From Gnetum montanum (Eukaryota > Streptophyta > Gnetopsida > Gnetales > Gnetaceae), in contig MNCI01033419.1 of assembly GCA_015680685.1 (NCBI GenBank), positions 1,343 to 65,342 on the forward strand: a stretch of 64,000 nt of DNA, read 5' to 3'. Of this stretch, positions 12,358 through 25,353 are shown piece after piece. Numbering within the stretch: position 1 is the first letter of the stretch; each line of letters opens with the position of its first letter. A program made the position numbers and the translations under genes. Below the pieces are notes generated by a model, which did not search any database, had not been told where the DNA came from, and saw only the letters and a list, made by a program, of their open reading frames with translations.

Positions 12358-13240
12358 ATGAATATTTATGACTTATATGTTAGAGTGTTGTCCAATGGAA
12401 AGGCATACATCATCATAGATGTTGACTACTGTACCAAGTGGGCCAAAGCTACAGCTATCACGGATTGCTCATCTTCTACGGTAGCATGGTTTGTACAACA
12501 AAGTATGGTAAATAGGTTTGGTATGCCAAGAGCACTTATTTCTAATAATGGAACTTATTTCATAGGTGCTAACTTTTGGAAATGAATGTAACACTTAGGA
12601 GTAGAACATAAACTAATACCTCCTTATCACCCCCAAGCTAATGGTCAAGTTGACATCACTAATAGGGAAATAACTAGAATTCTAACATGCACTATTAGTA
12701 AATATAGGAAAGACTAGAGTACTAAACTCAATAATGCTCTATGGGTCTATCAATCCACCTAGAAACTTCCTATTGGTTATTCTTCCTATATGTTAGTATA
12801 TGAAATATTACCAATCCTTCCAATCCAAGTAGAACTTCCTACACTTTCCATGGCTTGTAAACTTGACCTTAATTTGAGCCTAGCACAAAAGGAACTTTTG
12901 ATGACATTGAATGTAATAAATGAAAATTGATAGGTATTCATATCTATGAATGACATGCACAAGGAACATGCTAAATAATTTCATTACTCACATAAGAAAA
13001 ATTAAATTCCAACCAAAATATAAGGTTCTTTACTAGAACCCCTTGCACGTATCATAATAGAAAAAATTTCAAATGCTGTGGGAAGGACCTTATATCATCC
13101 ATACAACTTTTCCTTTTGGGAGTATGATAATTTTCCATTCTTCAAGCCCAAAACAATTACTATTAGTCAATACCCAATAGGTAAAACCTTTCCTAGAACT
13201 AAGGATAATTAGTGATGTAGCCACCTTAATAGATAGATGG
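12358..13240 (+). pseudogene. Athila-like integrase remnant (copy B)
   Basis: This is the C-terminal part of a second Athila-like pol. The integrase core is visible: DVDYCTKWAKA (first catalytic D, about 12420), FGMPRALISNNGTYFIGANF (second D replaced by N, about 12510-12580), then YHPQANGQVDITNREITRIL (about 12620-12680; the catalytic-Glu position reads D). Next come ALWVYQ...KLPIGYS (about 12740) and the VELPTLSMACKLDL tail. The first 75 codons are open, so it is somewhat better kept than copy A. It has no RT upstream because it abuts the copy A LTR. The simplest reading is that copy A inserted into copy B and that the front of B lies left of this window. Confidence 0.88.
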
Positions 13241-14710
13241 GCACATTCAATTTTTTGGATCTTCTCCTTTCATCATAGACATGGAGGAGATGGCCACCTA
13301 TGTTACTATTTTGTAATGGCTATACACTTTTTTAAATTTTTTTTACATCATTCTTTATATGTTCTTATTTTATTGAATATTTTACAAGTTCTTTTATATA
13401 TTTACCTTATTTATATTCTCTCATGTGTTTTTTTCTTTCATGTCCTTTTGTTCATCAGGAAGCTTAAGTTTTTTCCATAGCTACTACTACTCCTGAAAGT
13501 TCATTAATACATTATTTAATGTTTTTATTGATTATTAAATGACAAGATTTCATCTTGAAATTATGTCCTCAATTAATGGATTATTAATTTTCATTTGATA
13601 TCAAATAGTTAGTTCATGACATCCCACCCATTCCACCCAATTTTATGAGGCTTTTGATCTTGAAATCATGAGATCCTTTCATAATTAAAACTTAAAAATG
13701 ATCAATTATCTTGCTATTTAACAAACTCATAATGGACCAAGTGCAAATGGAAAAAAGTATGAATTAAAGAAAATTGGTCATTTTTTGTTCCCAACTTCTC
13801 TCTAGAGTTTTATAACTTCTTCAATTAGTCTCTCACCACTCCTACTATCAACTATAACAAGAAGCATGTATTTGCATGGTGTGGTTCCCATGAAAAAAAA
13901 ACAAACATGTGAATTCAAAGCACATTCCTTAGACAAAATAATGGGCTACAAGCACTAGTTATGAGGATGGAAAGATATGTTACTCATGCTTGAAGGAATT
14001 CCTCTAACTAAGGTACTTTCTATCTTCCTTCTTCTATTTTCTTTTTTTCTTGGAGCGATGGTTGTTCTTTGGAGTTAGTCATAGATTCTAAGGATTGAAG
14101 GATTAGGATATGATAATGTAGAGTCATTAAACATGGATTGACTCAATCTACTTGAGGATGAGATGGTATTAAATCATCTTAATCATAAGTTCCACAAGGA
14201 CTTCATGTGACCTAGATGAGAGAATCTATTTCCACACACTCTCTCTTCCTTTACTCAAACCTCATCATCAATTACCTTACTGCCTCATATCATGGTCAAT
14301 TCATGTGTCTATTTTGATATGGCATAATCCTTTGATGATCTCTCACAAAGATTTGAGTTTTAACTTCCTAAGATCATTAATCATCCTTGGTGCCTATGGA
14401 CTCCTTAGAATGAGATCATGAAATGGCATTAATGGCATGAACATGCTTTGGGGAGAATCCACTTACATACCCCTTGGTCTTTTTAAGTTAAACTTCTTAT
14501 CTTTTGGTAATTTTCATGATCCTTCTTATCACATCACATTTTGAACATCCAATTTTATTTTCCTTTGGCATTAATAACTCATCCAAATATAATCCAACTC
14601 CTCTTAAAATGAACTTGACACCCTCTTCCATGTTTTTTCTCATCCTTCTATGCTTTTTTTGCTTCTAGTGGATTCTTGTTTCATTCCTAAACTCTTTCAA
14701 AATGCCTCCA
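13241..14710 (+). other. Post-pol conserved block (copy B)
   Basis: A T-rich tract (13320-13450) is followed at about 13950-14490 by the same block as in copies A and E2, with ACTCATGCTTGAAGG near 13983 and TTTGGGGAGAATCCACTT near 14448. Nothing convincingly coding is seen. Confidence 0.55.
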
Positions 14711-14714
14711 TTTC

Positions 14715-14835
14715 ATAATGTGAAAATTAGCTCGCATAGCTACATCAATGCATCCTTGTCAATGTAGAAGGATTCATTAACATAGCCATGTTAACACATC
14801 CCCATCAACCCAATGTAAAAAATCTATAAATAACT
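14715..14835 (+). promoter_or_regulatory. Internal LTR-like promoter module (copy B)
   Basis: CATAGCTACATCAATGCATCC, TTGTCAATGTAG and repeated CATAGCCATG motifs precede TATAAATAA at 14825-14833. The motifs (CATCAATG, TGCAT, TGTAG) resemble those of this copy's own LTR (18330-18430) more than the GATATCGC motifs of E2. ORF-X starts 426 nt after the TATA box. Confidence 0.45.
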
Positions 14836-15250
14836 ACAACAATTAGCTAATTTTGCATCATTTTCATCAAAATGCCAGAGGAGGTTTAGCATTTTTTAGA
14901 GCTTAAGTAACCTTCCAAGCACCATAACTCTTACACTGTTCATCCAATTCACCTTTTTATTTAATTCTTGAGCTACTAGAGATAAGATTTATGTCATGGA
15001 AGCCATTAACCTTTGGTTTCTTTTAGAAATTTTTTTGAAATTTTTCTAACACCTTAAGGTTTACCCATTAAAATAATATTAAATTACTTATCCTAAATGG
15101 ATAAACCTCTAGTATCTAATAATTCAAATAATATTACCTTCTAAGATCATAGAAAAGCCTAACTATAACCTGATCTAATAAGAAAGTTGTTAAAAGAACT
15201 AAGGATTAAGAAATAAAAAAGCTAATCTTGGGTTATGGTTGTGATTGCAA

Positions 15251-18062
15251 ATGGTGCCAAAGAGAGGACCATAAGTAGAAGGACCTTCCCAACCTAAGAA
15301 GAAGTATCCACAAGGAGGAAGGGGCCAACAAAAATAGCCATAATAGCTCCAAGAGTAAGTAGCCAAAACAACACATGCAACACAACCTCTTCAGGAGGAT
15401 CACAAACTAGAATCATTACAACAAATTTTCACTATAGAGACTAACTAGTCTAGGCAGGATGAAGCTCCTAGAATAAGGCCTAATCTCAAAGTCACCCTCA
15501 AAAAGGCCTACCTAGAAAAGATAATGTCCAACAAGGTTTAGAGTTTTGTTCTTCAAGAACTAAACTTTAGGTCCTTCTTAGATTTGGTACCTAAAAATGT
15601 CTGCACTCAATTGTAAGGGTATTCCATGTGGTCTATTCTCTCCACCAATGGATAATTGTACATGGGGAATACCTATCTATTTCAGAATAACTAACAATAA
15701 GATGCATCTATAACAATCAAAGATTTCATAGTCTCCTACTCGATTGAGGCCATTATGAAGATCCTTGGTTTGTGTTATATCAGGGAAACATTAGTAGAGA
15801 TTTCGATCCAAGCAAAACCCTAAGCCAAAAAGGAATGGATCCAGTGATATTATGGGATGGACTATAAGGAGTATGATGCACTCATAAAGCTAGAGTGAGC
15901 ATACTTCAAGATCGTAGTCTACGACCTAAATCCAATGGTAAGACTAATTAACGTCACTATCTTCTCTACCTATGTATGTGCTACTCTAAGCAGAAAATTT
16001 CCTATTAACCTTCCCTAGTTAATCTATCTAGAGCTAGAGAAGCATTTCAAGGATAATGAGAAGGGAAGGAAGATGTTTCCCTTTTTGTGCTGGATCAAAA
16101 AACTCTACAAGAGCAAAGGCATAGCATGATATACTAATGACATGATTCATTATGATCTTGTTGCATCATGGTAGGAGATGATGAAGGATAAGCCAACAAC
16201 CAAGATGTAAGAATAACAAAGGCCACCACTACCATCACCTATAGTAACGATCATGCCCAAGGTTCTTGCAATTGTATAAAGGCTTCCAAGGCTTCATAAG
16301 CAATAGCTATAGTAGCAACAAGGCTCAATAAGTGATGGGAAATCATCAATTTAGCATCCATCTCTAAGCCTTTACTAAGAAACTACTCCATTGTTCCCAG
16401 CACAAAGACTAGGTTCCTATAAGAACAAATCCAAACACTCAAAAAATTACATATCCATCCCTTGACAAACATTCCCAAAGAGTTCATAAAGTGCTATAAC
16501 TTTCTTAGTCTGATTGGAGAAAACTAAACGGGTAACTATTCTAGTGATGCAGCACCAAGGATAGGATACAGTGATAGACGTGATGGCCAAAAGGGTAGCT
16601 AAAGTCTTGAATGCTTCTAAGATGACTATGCTAGATAATGCCATAATGAAAAATATCCAAAAATCCATAGGAGTAGGGAGTGGTAAGCTAAGTGCTACCC
16701 AACACAAATAAGTGTTGGAATGACTAGTGGAAGCCAAGCAATCACTTCTAGAGATCTTTAGTTTTCAAAATGAACTCACTACTACCTAGTTGAAGCTACT
16801 TAAGATGAAGAGTAAAATCCTCATCTCCAATGCATAACTCAAGGTAGCCACCACTGAGAACCAATGATTAGCTACTAAGATTGCTGAGTTGTAGGCTTAT
16901 TTCTCTAATTCCACTATTCTTAGACTAGGCCTTACTAGGGATAAAGATTTTTAATAGCTTGAACATAGATGAGAGGTTAAGAATGTGAAGGAGGTTGCAA
17001 TATTTGATGCATTCTTGTCATAGGTCATGACCTTCAACACTAATAAGAACCTATCACAAGTTTACAAGGAAAACTTAGTCTTAACCAAAGACAATCATTA
17101 CTTGCAGAATATTGAACAATAGAAGGACTAGATGGTCAAAGTCATTTGCTAATAGTAGGAGTAGCTAGCCAAGGTGAACCTTGACTTGAGGATATTGGTA
17201 GTAGAGAATAGAAATCTCTCTATGGAGGAAGTTCATGTGCTTCACCAAAAAATTACCATCGAGGTAACTGCCTAGAAAAATAAGGCCCTCAAAGTTGAAT
17301 AAGTAAAGAACCATTACAAGGACTAGGTTGGATGCCTTAAAGAAGTAAATGAGAAAGAAATTCAATTGGCCAAGGAAAAGATAAATGAGGCCTCTAGAAA
17401 CTCCAACAAATAGGTGATGTATGGGAGCCCATTTTTAGTGGACTGAATGCATACAATAAGGTAGAAATCCACCTAGAGGAGTTGCAGATCAAGGAAATAA
17501 TAGATTACATGAAGCTTTATATACTTTGTTATACAAACGTAGCTATGCTGATAGTGGGAAGACCAAGGATTGAATTGAAAAAACAAGTGATCTATTACTA
17601 CCTCTTATATGAGGTGGAATGCAAGCATCATAAGGAGATCAAGTAGCAGTTGGAGACAACCAACGTAGAACTTGAAGTTTGTAGGAGTAGATTCACTAAT
17701 CAATGTTCTATTACTAAGAACCTAGCCAAGAGTATGAATGACTACCATGAACTATAAATCTTGGCAAAGACATTTGACATTAAATGTAAATAATTTGTAG
17801 CATGGTTTGTTAATGCAAAGGAGTTGTTTCCTTTGATGTTGTACCCATGGAACATTCCTATTTCAACCCACATGAGTGAGGCTATGTGGAATCTTTACTA
17901 TTCATGTAGCAAGGGAGAAAAGATAAAGGAATTTCTAGATTCTTTCAAGCTTCTTCTAGTAATAGCAACAATAGTAGATTAGCCTTAGCCTCCACTGTTG
18001 CCTACATTAGAACCTAGTGAAGGATCTTTAGCATCATAGGTGCCTCCACCTCTAGGCATTGT
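15251..18062 (+). pseudogene. Post-pol ORF-X (copy B)
   Basis: ATG at 15251 directly follows TTGTGATTGCAA, the counterpart of the splice-acceptor-like TGTGATTGCAG in E2. Translation gives MVPKRGP, a Gly/Gln-rich stretch, then VLQELNFRSFLDLVPKNV (about 15550-15605), SITIKDFIVSYSIEAIMKIL (about 15706-15765), and a well-kept region with LEKHFKDNEKGRKMFPFLCW (about 16035-16095). The last third (about 16700-17800) is Lys/Glu/Gln-rich and probably coiled coil. It is interrupted by many stops, many of them TAG. At about 930 codon positions it is the longest ORF-X copy. Function unknown; part of it may match the plant-transposon domain of Athila ORFs (tentative). Confidence 0.6.
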
Positions 18063-18310
18063 TTGAGATTCATCCTATCTTTAGCAACTCAACAATACTT
18101 GCTAAAAGTTTTATAAAATATCCAATTTTGTTGTAATGGAAACTAATTTTTGTAATTTTGTACAATCCGACAATTAGAGTTAGGAAAGTTAGTTAGTTAG
18201 TTCATCTATTTTTTTGTTAGTTAATAAATATCATACTTCCTAAAATTTTTAACAAGCTTGGACCTATTTTTGTTCAATTGAGGATACATTTTTAGTTAGT
18301 CATGAGGATA

Positions 18311-19166
18311 TGATGATTTTTAAATAGACACACTATGTCAACAGTCATGCATCAATGTAGCTTTATCGATGTATCCCTGTCATTGCATAGTTACATGTAT
18401 CGACACAGATGTCTCGACATTGATGCAAGTGAAGCTTATATAAATGTGGCCACCACCCATATTTATGACATAAAAACTTAGTAGCATAGCAAAGCCCTTT
18501 CAATTTAGTTTTATTAAAGTTAGAATATTTTTCCTTTCATTGCCCTTAGTGTACATGAATGCATTGGCATGAATGGCAATAAAATTGATACTTTTGACAT
18601 TCATTGAAGAATTTGAATTAGTTTAATCCTTTCTATTTACACTTTACTTTTAATGAACTTTACATTTATGTTTTTAATTAGTTAAAATACTTAATCATAA
18701 ATGCATAAGCATGACTATTTCGAAGTACAACATATTACACTTGGTATCCTAGTAGTGGATATTTGGTACACCTAGTAATGTCCAAATGGAAACCTAATAG
18801 TGTTGATATGATTTTGAAATATGTACGACAAGTGGAAATTGCTACTTATGTTAGGATAGTTAGTCACTAGATTAACTAAGTAGTTAAATAATTAATCATG
18901 AAACCTTCATTTACTCATCTAGCCATTAGGATAAAAATATATAAAAAACACTTATAAGAAATACACATCATGTGACTTAACTTACATTTAACCATAAAAA
19001 CTAATGGCACAAGTGTGAGTTAGGAAGACAATGATCATGCAACCCATTACTTCATAGTTTAAGATTATAGGAAGACTTAGAAACTAGATCCATGGAATTT
19101 GACTGGATCGCTAATGCACACTTGTGATTCATATCATTGGGCATAGGGGATACACATTCTTCATCA
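18311..19166 (+). mobile_element. 3' LTR of copy B
   Basis: It starts TGATGATTTT after TTGAGGATACATTTTTAGTTAG, and ends TTCTTCATCA, with GGATCGCTAATGCACACTTGTG and GTTGAGTGTAGGGG-like sequence (GGGCATAGGGGATAC) before the end as in the E2 LTRs. Length 856 bp against 831 and 870 in E2. U3 carries CATCAATG, ATCGATG, TGTATCG and similar motifs (18340-18430) before TATATAAAT at 18437-18445. Confidence 0.85.
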
Positions 19167-21600
19167 GTTAATATGCATAATTTATGATCATAAACCTAAT
19201 TAAATCCTTCCATTAAGTCTTAATACTTAAACTAGAATAAATTTAAGGTAATAAGGAGGGTATTGGAACTTGAAATTTTCTTTTAATAATATATACCCCT
19301 AAGACATTAGTCAAATTAGAACTTTATAACTTTGAATTATTCATGAAAATTAAACCCATAGCTTGGAGCTTCTAAATCAAGTTTCTTATAATGAGGCTAA
19401 CACCTCAATATTAAATTTAAGGTAATAAGATTTATTAAATCTTTATTTAAAAATATCATTAATTCCCTTGATATTATTCTAAAGTTATCATAAGAATAAG
19501 AGAGGCATCCTAGATATTAAAATCTTAAAATGTATTTATAGGATATTAACTATCTAATTTCTACATCAGTATTCTCCTTAGTTATAAACAAAGAATCTAA
19601 TCTTCAAAACTTTTTTTTTCTTAGTTTGAGCTTACTTTATTTATTTTCATGTTGAAAGAATTATGTTTCCTTTTGTTTTATCCCTTTTTTGATTGCACAA
19701 TGATCAAGAAAAGTTTAATCTTAAATTATCTCATTCATATTTAAACATCAAAAGTCCTCAAAAAAATGTTACAACATATATGTTGAACCCTTGAAGACCT
19801 CTAGAGACCATTTCAGCTCATAACCTAGTGTATGAGCTTTAGATTCAATGATCCTAGAATATTCAAAAAATAAAAGTTTTTCCAAGTATCATAAGTGACA
19901 TAACATAGTGTTAGTATCATTCCTAGACCACTATCCCTAGATCACCTTCATCAAACTATCTCTTAAGCATAAATTTCAGCTTCATAAGGCCCCAAAAACC
20001 TCTTTTGCATTAGTTGAATCATGGTTCACATAAGATCATGAAAGAAAAAATTTTTATATCTCTAGGTGATGATGATGATACTGACGCTAGGATTAGCATT
20101 TGCATCAGCATTAGTACTAGCATCACTAGACTTGACTTGGGCACAACACCCTTCCACATGTAAAAACTAGCACTTTAACTCTAGTTTTGGCCTTACAAAT
20201 TCTTGCATGAAAAGTCAACATCATTCCCAAGGCAACAAATGATAAATTTTGGCATAATTTGAAGACAATTTGAAAGGCCAAGTTTGGATGTAAATCTAAG
20301 TGCCACTAGCTTACACTAACCCTAGCATCAGCATCATCCTACCAACGTTAGCACTAAGCAAGGCCTCCAAGTTTGACATTTGACATCATCTTCCAACTCC
20401 ATGAGCTCATTGATGTCCTATAAGCATTGTTATGGTGCAATTCAACATCAATTTGGACACCAATAATAGTCTCTAGGTCTTGATAGTACAACATGAAAAA
20501 TGTTGAAAAAAAATTTATAACTCCTTGGTGATGCTAAAGTTGACACCAACATCAGCACTCACATCACCAATATTACTCATCTTTATCAAGTTAAAGTCAT
20601 TAGTAATGAACTTAGAGTTAACTTCACTTAACTTTGAGGTTGAATTTAAAAACTTTAGGCCTATAAATACTAGATCAAAATCTATATTTAATGCCAATTT
20701 CTTAAGATTTAGAGCATGGTTTTGGATTTTTAGAGATCAAGAGCATAAGTATATACACCCCTAGCATCTCTTACATGTTTGACAATGACCATAGCTTCTC
20801 CTAGCAATCTGTGAGCTTAGTCTAGCATCTAAGTTTATAACAACTCACATGCTAATGTTGATACTAGTGTTAATATCAATGTTAACATAGGTAAAATTTC
20901 ACACTAGAATCCATACTTAGCTCATAAACTAAGCTTCTATTATTGATGTTATCTCTTAAACATTTTTAACACCTCTATAGTACTTGGTTCTCCCTATGAG
21001 GTAAACACTTCTCATCTATTGAATTAAGCATTTTCATTATTCAAGAAGAGAATTAAAACAGTTTTTCATATATCAAGTTTCCTAAATTTTATCATTTCTA
21101 TGCTCTTCTATTTACAATTCCATACTTTGATTTTATCTTCTATCACTAAGTATTTTGTTTCTATACTTAGTTTTTCTTTTCATTGAATAATTTTTATTAG
21201 GTTCATTACATAAAACCATCATTTTCATCCTTTTTTTTTATTCCTGGTTTGTGGGTAGTAGGCTAAGTCCATATTCAATTAGAAGTTTGTACTCCTTTGT
21301 GTCATAATCATCGGCTTATCAAGGATTATATTAATCAAAAGACCATTTATGATCACAAGTTAGATACTTTACACCTAATTCATCAAGGTGTTTTTGCAAG
21401 GTTGAGAAAGAATAATTTTGCAAGAACACATTTCATACAATTGGATCTTTTCTAGTTTACTAGAATCATATTAAGTCCTATTTCAATCTCGTTTTAATGC
21501 TATTTTCTAAGTGAAAGGCAAGTTTACTTAGTTAGTAGCCTAAAAAATTTGTTAAAGTTCAATTTGTATTTCAAACTAAGAATAATTAACCATCTTTCTT
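19167..21600. other. Unassigned old repeat DNA with an LTR-like segment
   Basis: No gene is visible. Between about 20078 and 20890 the motif AGCATCA/ACATCAGCA recurs in four clusters (20078-20130, 20325-20360, 20535-20570, 20850-20890). A CCTATAAATACTAG TATA-like box sits at about 20654. That layout resembles the LTRs and internal promoter modules elsewhere in the window, so this could be a further diverged LTR or internal module. Boundaries are not visible. Confidence 0.35.
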
Positions 21601-21640
21601 GACTACCTTAATAGTGTTTAGTAAAAATGTATGTTACTAA

Positions 21641-21720
21641 TTCCTGGATTCAAGAGCTATGATTAATGTGATGCCACTAGAAGTTTGTAAAAGTATAAAA
21701 GCACAAACATTACTATAAGA
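21641..21720 (+). pseudogene. Possible retropepsin active-site remnant
   Basis: One frame reads FLDSRAMINVMPLEVCKSIK, which resembles the aspartic protease site of gypsy elements (usually LDSGA..NVMPL, here with R for G). The flanks are not recognisable, so this is only a suggestion. Confidence 0.35.
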
Positions 21721-21836
21721 AAAAAAGTACCATCAAATTTTACAAGTCTAACATATTTTTAGTAATATTTTTTCAAAGTAATTTCCTAATTTCATTTATT
21801 TTATGAATATAAGTAAATAAAAAATTTTATAATACA

Positions 21837-22277
21837 ATCATCATACCTACTATCTTATATGGAATTAAATGTTGGATAGTACAAAAGAGGCATGAATAAT
21901 AAATTAATTTGGCATAAATGTGAATGCTCAGGTGGGTGTTAAATGTTACAAGAAGAGATAAATTGCATAATATAGACATTAAAGGAATAAGTTAATTCTA
22001 TTTAAAATAATCTATGTGAATGATGTTTTAGATGGTTTGGTCATGTACAATGATGAACAAAGAATGGACCTATTAAAAAATGTTGCTAAATTAATATGTT
22101 AGGAAAGCTACTAAAAGGAATACCAAAATAGACATGGAAACAATGATTGAACATTATTTGAAAAAATTGTAAATAAACAAAGATTTATCTTTTTATAAAA
22201 GCAAATGATGAAAGAAAACTCATGTAGCTAACCTAGTTTTGTTTGAACAAGGATAGAATGATGATGATGATGATGAT
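21837..22277 (+). pseudogene. RTE-type LINE, 3' end of ORF2
   Basis: The translation follows the C-terminal part of plant RTE-like LINEs: PTILYGIKCWIVQKRHE (about 21846-21895), then MLRWVLNVTRRDKLHN, CFRWFGHVQ (about 22023-22050), GPIKKC, GIPKxTWKQ, and a final DERKLM...NKDR. Family members usually end in a short trinucleotide run, and here (ATG)6 lies at 22258-22275. Many stops. The endonuclease and catalytic RT motifs are absent, a typical 5' truncation. Confidence 0.8.
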
Positions 22278-22936
22278 TTGTTATATGGATATACTTATGC
22301 AAACTCATTATAATATTTAGCTATTATAAAACATTGAAGTTTAAGATTATTATGAAGGCATATTTATTTAAATATTTCTCTAAGTTCTTCATCATGATAT
22401 AAGGTCAACACAAATATGTAATAATTCCTAAGGAACCATTCTATAAATATGATATCATACACTATAGGAAATCTAATGATTTAAACTTAATAGTATATTC
22501 CAATATCATTGAAATCCAAAAAGTTATATTGGAAGATATATTGTATATGATGATCCAAGTGAGATTTTACAAGTTAACTCATATATTATTTCTTTTGATG
22601 ATCATGATAAAAGAGAATTTCTTTCTTATGAGGCAAAGAATAATCATATTAGTATAAAATATAGATGTTAGTATTAGAGGATGGAAGGTGTTGAAACCAA
22701 AATGTGGATGGATGGAGAGGTGTTGGACCCCAAAAAATAATATTAACAATAAGAAAAAGGAATTTAGAGTACATTGTATGTTTAACAATATGTAACACAT
22801 AAAAAAACAACATAAAAAGTAAAAAAAAAAACTTTCTAATTTTAGGGATGTCTACTCAAGGGTATAAATATAGAATTGAAATAATGCTTTAAAAAATCAA
22901 GAGAGGGAAATTAATTGGTAGTATGAAGAATGATCC

Positions 22937-23060
22937 CACCATTTGAAATGATGGTAAGGTGCTTGTTTCTCAAGTTATAAGACCTAGGTTCAAGCTTGTG
23001 TATATCCACTCGAAAGAGGTTTGGATTTCACTCATCCACCATCCTCCTAGGATCCCACCT
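22937..23060 (+). repeat. SINE-like (tRNA-derived) segment
   Basis: TGGTAAGGTGCTTG resembles a Pol III A box, and 35-40 nt later CCTAGGTTCAAGCTTG resembles a B box. Spacing fits a tRNA-derived SINE head. No poly-A tail or target duplication was identified. Confidence 0.35.
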
Positions 23061-23989
23061 TGGTAGAATTAGCATTGAGCCTCTAAAGAATGATTGATTT
23101 TTAGGAAGAATGATCCTAGTCCTAATAACATTTACATTATGTTCAAATTCTATGCTTGAACGTAAAATAGTAAAAGAAAATTCAAGGTAGCAATAAAAAG
23201 ATTTGGTAAATACCAACTTTTATAGGAAAGAAAGATCCCATAGAATAATGGTAAAAATTGTCTATCACAATTGAACTTACATCAAGATTCATTGCAATTA
23301 GAATTAGTCCACTTCTTTACATAACATTTAATATTTAAATTATTAGTATTCTTATCAAATGAGAAAAATGTTTCTTTATAGGTTATCTATTTGGATTAAT
23401 CAATACTTCTTCTAGAAAAATATTCATAGAAGCTTATATCTTCTATAGTTACTTTATTTTCATTTCATCATTTTTATTATTGATAATAACTTTATTTTTC
23501 ATATCTTCAACATCAGATTATTTTTTATTATCCTCAACTTCAATACATTTATTTTTTTTCTTAAGTTTTTTTACACAAAAAAAGATAAGCTTTAAATAAA
23601 TTTCTTTTATGATAATAAAAGTTGCAAGAATTAAGAAGATTATAATAGGTGATAGGTTGAGTATAAGTCTTCTTGACTACTTGTAATACAAATTCCTTTT
23701 GACACTTAAGAACATTGATTTCAATAGAAATCATCTACAAGAACCAAACCATGTGGAAATAGATTCCATGTGCTTAACAAAACCAAGAATGCCTATAAAT
23801 ACACCCTAATACATATAAACAACATGATACTTTAGAAGAATTATAAAGGAATACGATGATTTCTAAAGTATAACTCAAATTATCAACCTCTTGCCTAATA
23901 AAATAATGAGATAATCACTTAAGCCATCTAACAAAATGCTCCTTTTATTTTTTATGATGACCAATAATTAGAAGATGTCAATTTAGTCA

Positions 23990-24075
23990 TAAGAGTTTTA
24001 ACATTGAAAACCTAAGTCACAAGTTCAATTTTATAGGCAATGTTGAGTTATGAATTAAAAAATTAATAAAAGAAA
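23990..24075 (+). repeat. SINE-like repeat, copy 1
   Basis: AACCTAAGTCACAAGTTCAATTTTATAGGCAA is followed by TTGAGTTATGAATTAAAAAATTAAT. It aligns with copies at 24320-24400 and 43046-43110. AAGTTCAAT recalls a degenerate B box. Identity as a SINE is not certain. Confidence 0.4.
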
Positions 24076-24304
24076 TTATAAAAATAGTGTAGTTTAATAG
24101 ATTCAAGATGGCCTTAGTAAACTTAAATAAAAATTTAATTATTTCTTGAGTTTTATAAATAGCTTTTATGCAAGTAACAAAGTAGCATTAATACTGAATG
24201 AATTATTAAGAATTGTATCATTATTAACTTTAGCAAAATCAAGTCCACCACATAAACATTATATTTCATGAGATATATGTTTAATGACTTAAAATCTATG
24301 TTAA

Positions 24305-24405
24305 CCTAGTGCTAAGAATATTAGCCTAGTAACCCTAGGTCATAAGTTCAATTTTGTTAGGCAAAATTTAGTTATAAAAATTAAAAAAAAATGTATCTAA
24401 TAGAT
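24305..24405 (+). repeat. SINE-like repeat, copy 2
   Basis: AACCCTAGGTCATAAGTTCAATTTTGTTAGGCAA is followed by TTTAGTTATAAAAATTAAAAAAAAA, matching copy 1 and ending in an A-rich tract. AACCTAGTGC just upstream may be the A-box region. Confidence 0.4.
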
Positions 24406-25353
24406 CTAATATTTTTTTCTTGTCAAGAAAATTTTCATAATGAAATTTTATTTTTCTCATTAAGCCAACTCATCATGCTTTGATGATGAAACATAGTTAT
24501 AAGATCATTTAGGTATAAGAATACCATGTTGATCATCTATATATAGATGTGAAATTTTATTATCCAAGTTGAAGAATATTCTAAAGTTTCATATTTTTGT
24601 CAAGCCATTTAATATTCTATTGATTTTTTAAATATTTGAGTAATAAATTATTAATCATCTTGATCTCATTAAGCATATTAATTTTATTCCTACATCATTT
24701 TATTCTCATAGATATTTTTTTATTAAAATCAATCTTCTTAACTATAAAAAGGCAATGATATTACAAGCATATAGAGAGATTTACATTTAATCAATTACAT
24801 ATTAAAGTATTCCTAATCCTTATTACTTCTATCATCATCAAAGATATCTATTTAATATTTTTTCTTTTCTACTCAAGAAAAAGATGTTGAGAAAAAAAAA
24901 ATGTGTTGAAATTTAGGATTAGAAAAATGATCTAAAGCTAAAGATATAAAAAATCAAGTTAATGGCAATGATAAGAATGATAAAATGGCAATAAAGACAA
25001 TAGAGAAGACAAAATATTCTATGAATATTTTTATTTGTACTATAAGAAATATTAATCAATCTAGACAATTATGTTAGAAGGTAAATTTTTCCTTATCTAA
25101 CAAGAATACTATTAATTTAAATATTAAAACTTATGTTAATAAGTGGACTATAGCTAATGCCAAAGATTCTCAATATAAGATTAATCATGATGGATAATAT
25201 GTGTCATGATTTTCTACTAGTTCTTCCTTTTCTACAAAAGTTGATATTTTGTGAAAGCTTTTAGTTACTGCATTGAATTCATTTACTATTTTAACTTCAA
25301 AATTAACTACAGTAGTTAGATTCTACTAAATTGTAAAACACTGTATACTTGAC

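Larger units (their letters stand above)
22281..25350. other. AT-rich stretch with no recognised gene
   Basis: Apart from the SINE-like pieces annotated separately, I see only AT-rich DNA with short, unsupported ORFs. The upstream half of the Penelope-like element (RT fingers and palm) would be expected at about 24300-25350 but is not recognisable. Confidence 0.4.

Noticed and set aside
22258-22275. ATG trinucleotide run as a coding Met stretch or stand-alone microsatellite
   Set aside because: It sits at the 3' terminus of an RTE LINE, where such runs are a normal part of the element.
22937-23060. Functional tRNA gene
   Set aside because: A- and B-box-like motifs occur but no cloverleaf can be folded by eye. 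A SINE head is more likely.
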